Source of the DNA: DASUZB01 sp036377075
GTDB taxonomy: Bacteria > Actinomycetota > CALGFH01
NCBI GenBank assembly: GCA_036377075.1
Contig: DASUZB010000217.1
Location: 1 to 15,100 of the forward strand
Length of the DNA: 15,100 bases
Direction: 5' to 3'
How positions within the stretch are numbered: position 1 is the stretch's first letter; every line of letters begins with the position of its first letter. Shown here piece by piece: positions 14,101-15,100 of the stretch. The notes beneath the pieces were generated by a model. The model had not been told where the DNA came from. It saw only the letters and a list, made by a program, of their open reading frames with translations, and did no database searches. Position numbers and translations under genes: made by a program.

Positions 14101-14567
14101 CCGTCGACGTCGAGGAGTTCCTGGCGGCGGCGCATGCCGGCCTGGCGGCCGCCGGGGCCGACGCCGCGGTCGGCCTGCTGACCGCCGCCGAGGCCGCCTA
14201 CGCGGGCGACTTCCTCGAAGACGACCCCTACGAGGACTGGGCCGTGCCGCTGCGCGAGGAGGCGAGGGAGGCGTACGTCGCGGTGGCCCGCACCCTCGCC
14301 AGGCTCGCCGCCCAGGCCGGCGAGCACGACCGGGCGGTCCGCTACCACCTGCGCGTGCTGGAGCACGACGGCTACGACGAGGAGGCGCACCTCGGCCTCG
14401 CCCGGGTGCTGTCCGAGGCCGGCAGGCACGGCGAGGCGCGGCGCCGCTACCGGCTCTACACCGAGCGCATGGCCGAGATCGGGGTGGAGGCGGCGCCGTT
14501 CCCGGGTGGTCGCCGTGCGGCGGCGCCGGCCGTGGCCGGCGGGCCGCCCGCTTTCAGCCCGCCTTAA
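11199..14567 (+). CDS. STAND ATPase-TPR regulator with C-terminal winged helix and BTAD (SARP-type) domain
   Basis: This is a 1122-residue transcription regulator. The N-terminal MalT-like NTPase has Walker A AGPGYGKST (Lys60) and Walker B LVLVLDDVQE (Asp149-Asp150), followed by a helical/winged region (EMTGGWPAATCLAAETL; LARDGLFLEPRPGVDGWF). From about 380 to 850 it is a TPR-type helical array (WQGALECFRRAAGD; LGLGRLDEAVADFEAAKATF; RGDLALARASYEEAVAIAER). The C-terminus has an OmpR-like DNA-binding winged helix (about 868-960; LGGFRVLRAG, SRKARDLLKLLIARRGRPTT) and a bacterial transcriptional activator domain (about 960-1105; DFLEDDPYEDWAVPLREEAR, RVLEHDGYDEEAHLGLARVL). The family is expected to oligomerise on ATP and an inducer bound by the TPRs; here the ligand is unknown. 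Start: the GTG at 11199 after GGGGGG; a GTG at 11178 is an alternative. The last 25 residues are Ala/Pro/Gly-rich. Confidence 0.93.
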   Translation: MSNSPVQSGSVAVGVRTPATKVLPPALPAAWVPRPELLARLDQALQRRLTAVVAGPGYGKSTILASWAAAVRAAWYGLEREDAALPVFVHGLVEALRLRLPGLPSDVAAAVDVGPGPDADEGARADGIAAVLGEVLEQQVAGDLVLVLDDVQEVAAGSPPARLVEALCRHAPPRFHLVLCSRAEPPFPVERLRGRGQVLEVDGARLAFTPEETAALLASVLPEGEGRAGEGSAERLAGPLHEMTGGWPAATCLAAETLRHLAPGERLASLAGAARPGGRIFAYLAEEAFAREEPAVRELVRRMAPFGRFTVGLCQALGVEAEATLLTRLARDGLFLEPRPGVDGWFVLGGLVREFALSSLPLAEEERGELYRGAAGWFAANGHPREALEAAAALGDDDALAGYLVEHGPAMLAAGAVAGVVAAASRLPAPLRSAAVEQLEGQARQVQGDWQGALECFRRAAGDADRLHPGLAWRLGLIHHFRGDLDEALATYGRGRLDGGSSADEALLLAWTSTAHWLRGEVEACRAAATRALAAADACGDQQALAAAYTTMAMLSALQGDRAGNDANYLRALEAAERAHDVLQLARIRTNRGSRAIEEGFFGEALAELEIAVRLAELAGFAPVLGLALSNRGEAHLGLGRLDEAVADFEAAKATFQRIGSSMVAYPLAGLGDVYRERGDLALARASYEEAVAIAERSGDLQGLVPAQAGLAQVLAGDEPRRARRLADQAVGHGPGMSYVAAQLAAGWVALARGERRQAARLAEAAARTARGRRDRVGMVTALELRAMAAPEPARELPRLREAATIWAAVGNQVGQARNALAVARLEGVDGGAVERAEGQLRALGVRVRAEAGAGLLHAVAAPALAPVQVQALGGFRVLRAGAPVGAEEWRSRKARDLLKLLIARRGRPTTRELAMETLWPGEAPERLSNRLSVALSTVRAVLDPERRFAPDRFVAADKHVLWLADLAVDVEEFLAAAHAGLAAAGADAAVGLLTAAEAAYAGDFLEDDPYEDWAVPLREEAREAYVAVARTLARLAAQAGEHDRAVRYHLRVLEHDGYDEEAHLGLARVLSEAGRHGEARRRYRLYTERMAEIGVEAAPFPGGRRAAAPAVAGGPPAFSPP

Positions 14568-14600
14568 GCCCGGCCGAACCCGACCGTCGAGGATGGCGCC

Positions 14601-14771
14601 ATGCAGACGTTCCTGGTGCGCGTGTGGACGCCGGCGGAGGGTCACCTCGGCGGCGAGTCGCAGCGCCTGCGCGGCGTGGTGGAGCACGTCGCGACCAGGC
14701 GCAGCAGGCCCTTCCAGGGGGAGCCGGACCTGCTCGCGTTCATCGAGGACTGCCTGCAGGAGCCCGAGTAA
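14601..14771 (+). CDS. Small protein (56 aa) downstream of the STAND/BTAD regulator
   Basis: The ATG at 14601 has GAGGA (14589-14593) seven bases upstream, and the ORF ends in TAA at 14769-14771. The protein starts MQTFLVRVWTPAEGHLGGES and continues with a block, LRGVVEHVATRRSRPFQGE, then LLAFIEDCL. I recall similar short proteins in actinobacteria with an R-G-x-V-E-H-V-x-x-G/R-x-S-x-x-F block, often near large regulators, but I cannot name the family. The mix of hydrophobic, acidic and basic residues looks like a small folded domain (strand, loop, strand, helix). It starts 33 bases after the regulator stop, so the two are likely co-transcribed. A candidate terminator begins at its stop codon. 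It is too short for certainty from coding statistics alone. Confidence 0.68.
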   Translation: MQTFLVRVWTPAEGHLGGESQRLRGVVEHVATRRSRPFQGEPDLLAFIEDCLQEPE

Positions 14772-14791
14772 CCGGCGGCCCGCGCGCCGGT
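14771..14791 (+). terminator. Candidate terminator after the small ORF
   Basis: ACCGGCG (14771-14777) and CGCCGGT (14785-14791) form a perfect 7-bp stem with a 7-base loop, starting at the last base of the TAA. A second, weaker stem (CGCC-gtt-GGCG) follows within 20 bases. There is no U-tract. Confidence 0.45.
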
Positions 14792-14955
14792 CGGCCGTCG
14801 CCGTTGGCGGCCGCACGGTGGGCGGGGTGCCCGGTCGGCCAGGAGTCGGCGGTTCGGGGGGGACGCCGGACGGGGGGCCTGGCCGGCCGGGCTTCGTACT
14901 CGCCGGCTCCTGCGCGTCGCGGCGCCTACCGGGCAATCCTGAGCTGCGGAAGCAC

Positions 14956-14961
14956 TACAAT
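14956..14961 (+). promoter_or_regulatory. Possible -10 box before the edge repeats
   Basis: TACAAT matches five of six TATAAT bases. The region 17-18 bases upstream (around ggcaat, 14932-14937) is a poor -35. If real, transcription would start near 14968 and run through the repeats, making them part of a leader or an RNA. Confidence 0.25.
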
Positions 14962-14975
14962 CCCTGGATCGCTCC

Positions 14976-15100
14976 TTAGGAAGGTGGGCCGCAGCCGCGC
15001 CGGCTGGACTCGGAGCGACGCAGGAGCCCCAGTGCATGACCCTGGAGCCTCAGTGCATTAGGTTTAGGGAGGTGGGCCGGAGCCGCGCGCTGGCTGGACT
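14976..15100 (+). repeat. Direct repeats: a 35/37-base pair and a nested 15-base pair
   Basis: Copy 1 at 14976-15010 and copy 2 at 15064-15100 share ttagg(a/g)aggtgggccg followed by agccgcgc and ggctggact. They differ by three substitutions and a two-base indel, and their starts are 88 bases apart. Between them GGAGCCCCAGTGCAT (15023-15037) recurs as GGAGCCTCAGTGCAT (15044-15058), a 21-base period. Copy 2 ends exactly at the window edge, so the array may continue. No reading frame is kept through it. Confidence 0.75.

Larger units (their letters stand above)
14772..15100. other. Non-coding stretch at the right edge
   Basis: I see no supportable gene in these 329 bases. Open frames crossing it on either strand are extensions of shadows of the regulator gene, with no ribosome-binding site or recognisable domain. 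It holds the candidate terminator at its left end, a G/C-rich middle, and from about 14940 a less G/C-rich part with a TACAAT box and direct repeats that continue to the edge. Confidence 0.6.

Noticed and set aside
9968..14936. Three long minus-strand frames (9968-12037, 10926-12746, 12864-14936) opposite mca and the STAND regulator
   Set aside because: Absence of stops on the opposite strand is expected at this G/C content. The plus-strand genes have full motif sets, and none of these frames shows a domain or ribosome-binding site.
14976..15012. T-box antiterminator motif in the edge repeat (aggtgggccgcagccgcgc)
   Set aside because: It only loosely resembles GGTGGNACCGCG; the ACCGCG core is missing and no stem I or specifier loop is visible upstream.
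14976..15100. CRISPR array
   Set aside because: There are only two imperfect repeat copies, of unequal length, with internal repeats in the spacer and no cas genes; this is not the pattern of an array.

Overview
The window is very GC-rich with strong third-position G/C bias. It reads as a chromosomal segment of a mycothiol-using actinobacterium (Actinomycetota): it carries a mycothiol S-conjugate amidase (mca), the actinobacterial eno-ftsB-DUF501-ppx block, a DUF5317 protein and large STAND/LuxR/SARP-type regulators. I see no tRNA, rRNA, CRISPR array, phage gene or intact mobile element. The lineage cannot be fixed more closely from the sequence alone.

Layout. (1) 2-2387: the 3' part of a soluble Ser/Thr protein kinase with a C-terminal TPR array, running tail-to-tail into a minus-strand lipoprotein. 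The lipoprotein also has a transmembrane helix and a long Pro-rich tail with four T-R-x-(L/I) motifs. (2) 2553-6514, plus strand: enolase, an FtsB/DivIC division protein (ATGA overlap with eno), a YabR-like S1 RNA-binding protein with its own good promoter, a DUF501 protein and a Ppx/GppA phosphatase (GTGA overlap). (3) 6504-9480, minus strand: a decayed C-terminal remnant of a large LuxR-family regulator, the transcript-cleavage factor greA with hairpins on both sides, and an orphan membrane histidine kinase. (4) 9612-14771, plus strand: a DUF5317 membrane protein, mca, a 1122-residue STAND ATPase/TPR regulator ending in winged-helix and BTAD (SARP-type) domains, and a 56-residue ORF with a good ribosome-binding site. 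(5) 14772-15100: apparently non-coding, with a candidate terminator and a set of direct repeats cut by the window edge.

How the parts fit. The core is housekeeping: glycolysis, septation, RNA binding, polyphosphate or ppGpp turnover, transcript cleavage and mycothiol detoxification. Accessory signalling and regulatory genes sit between these conserved pieces. From memory of the M. tuberculosis map, eno-ftsB-DUF501-ppx (Rv1023-Rv1026) and greA/mca (Rv1080c, Rv1082) are two separate syntenic blocks. Here they lie within 10 kb of each other. A YabR-like S1 gene, placed next to divIC as in Bacillus, sits inside the first block, and a histidine kinase/DUF5317 pair sits between greA and mca.

The observations most worth following are the repeated candidate phospho-Thr/FHA motifs in the lipoprotein tail facing a kinase gene, the S1-gene insertion with its own promoter, the LuxR remnant, the small ORF after the SARP regulator, and the repeats at the right edge. 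I found no clear candidate for a wholly new multi-gene system.
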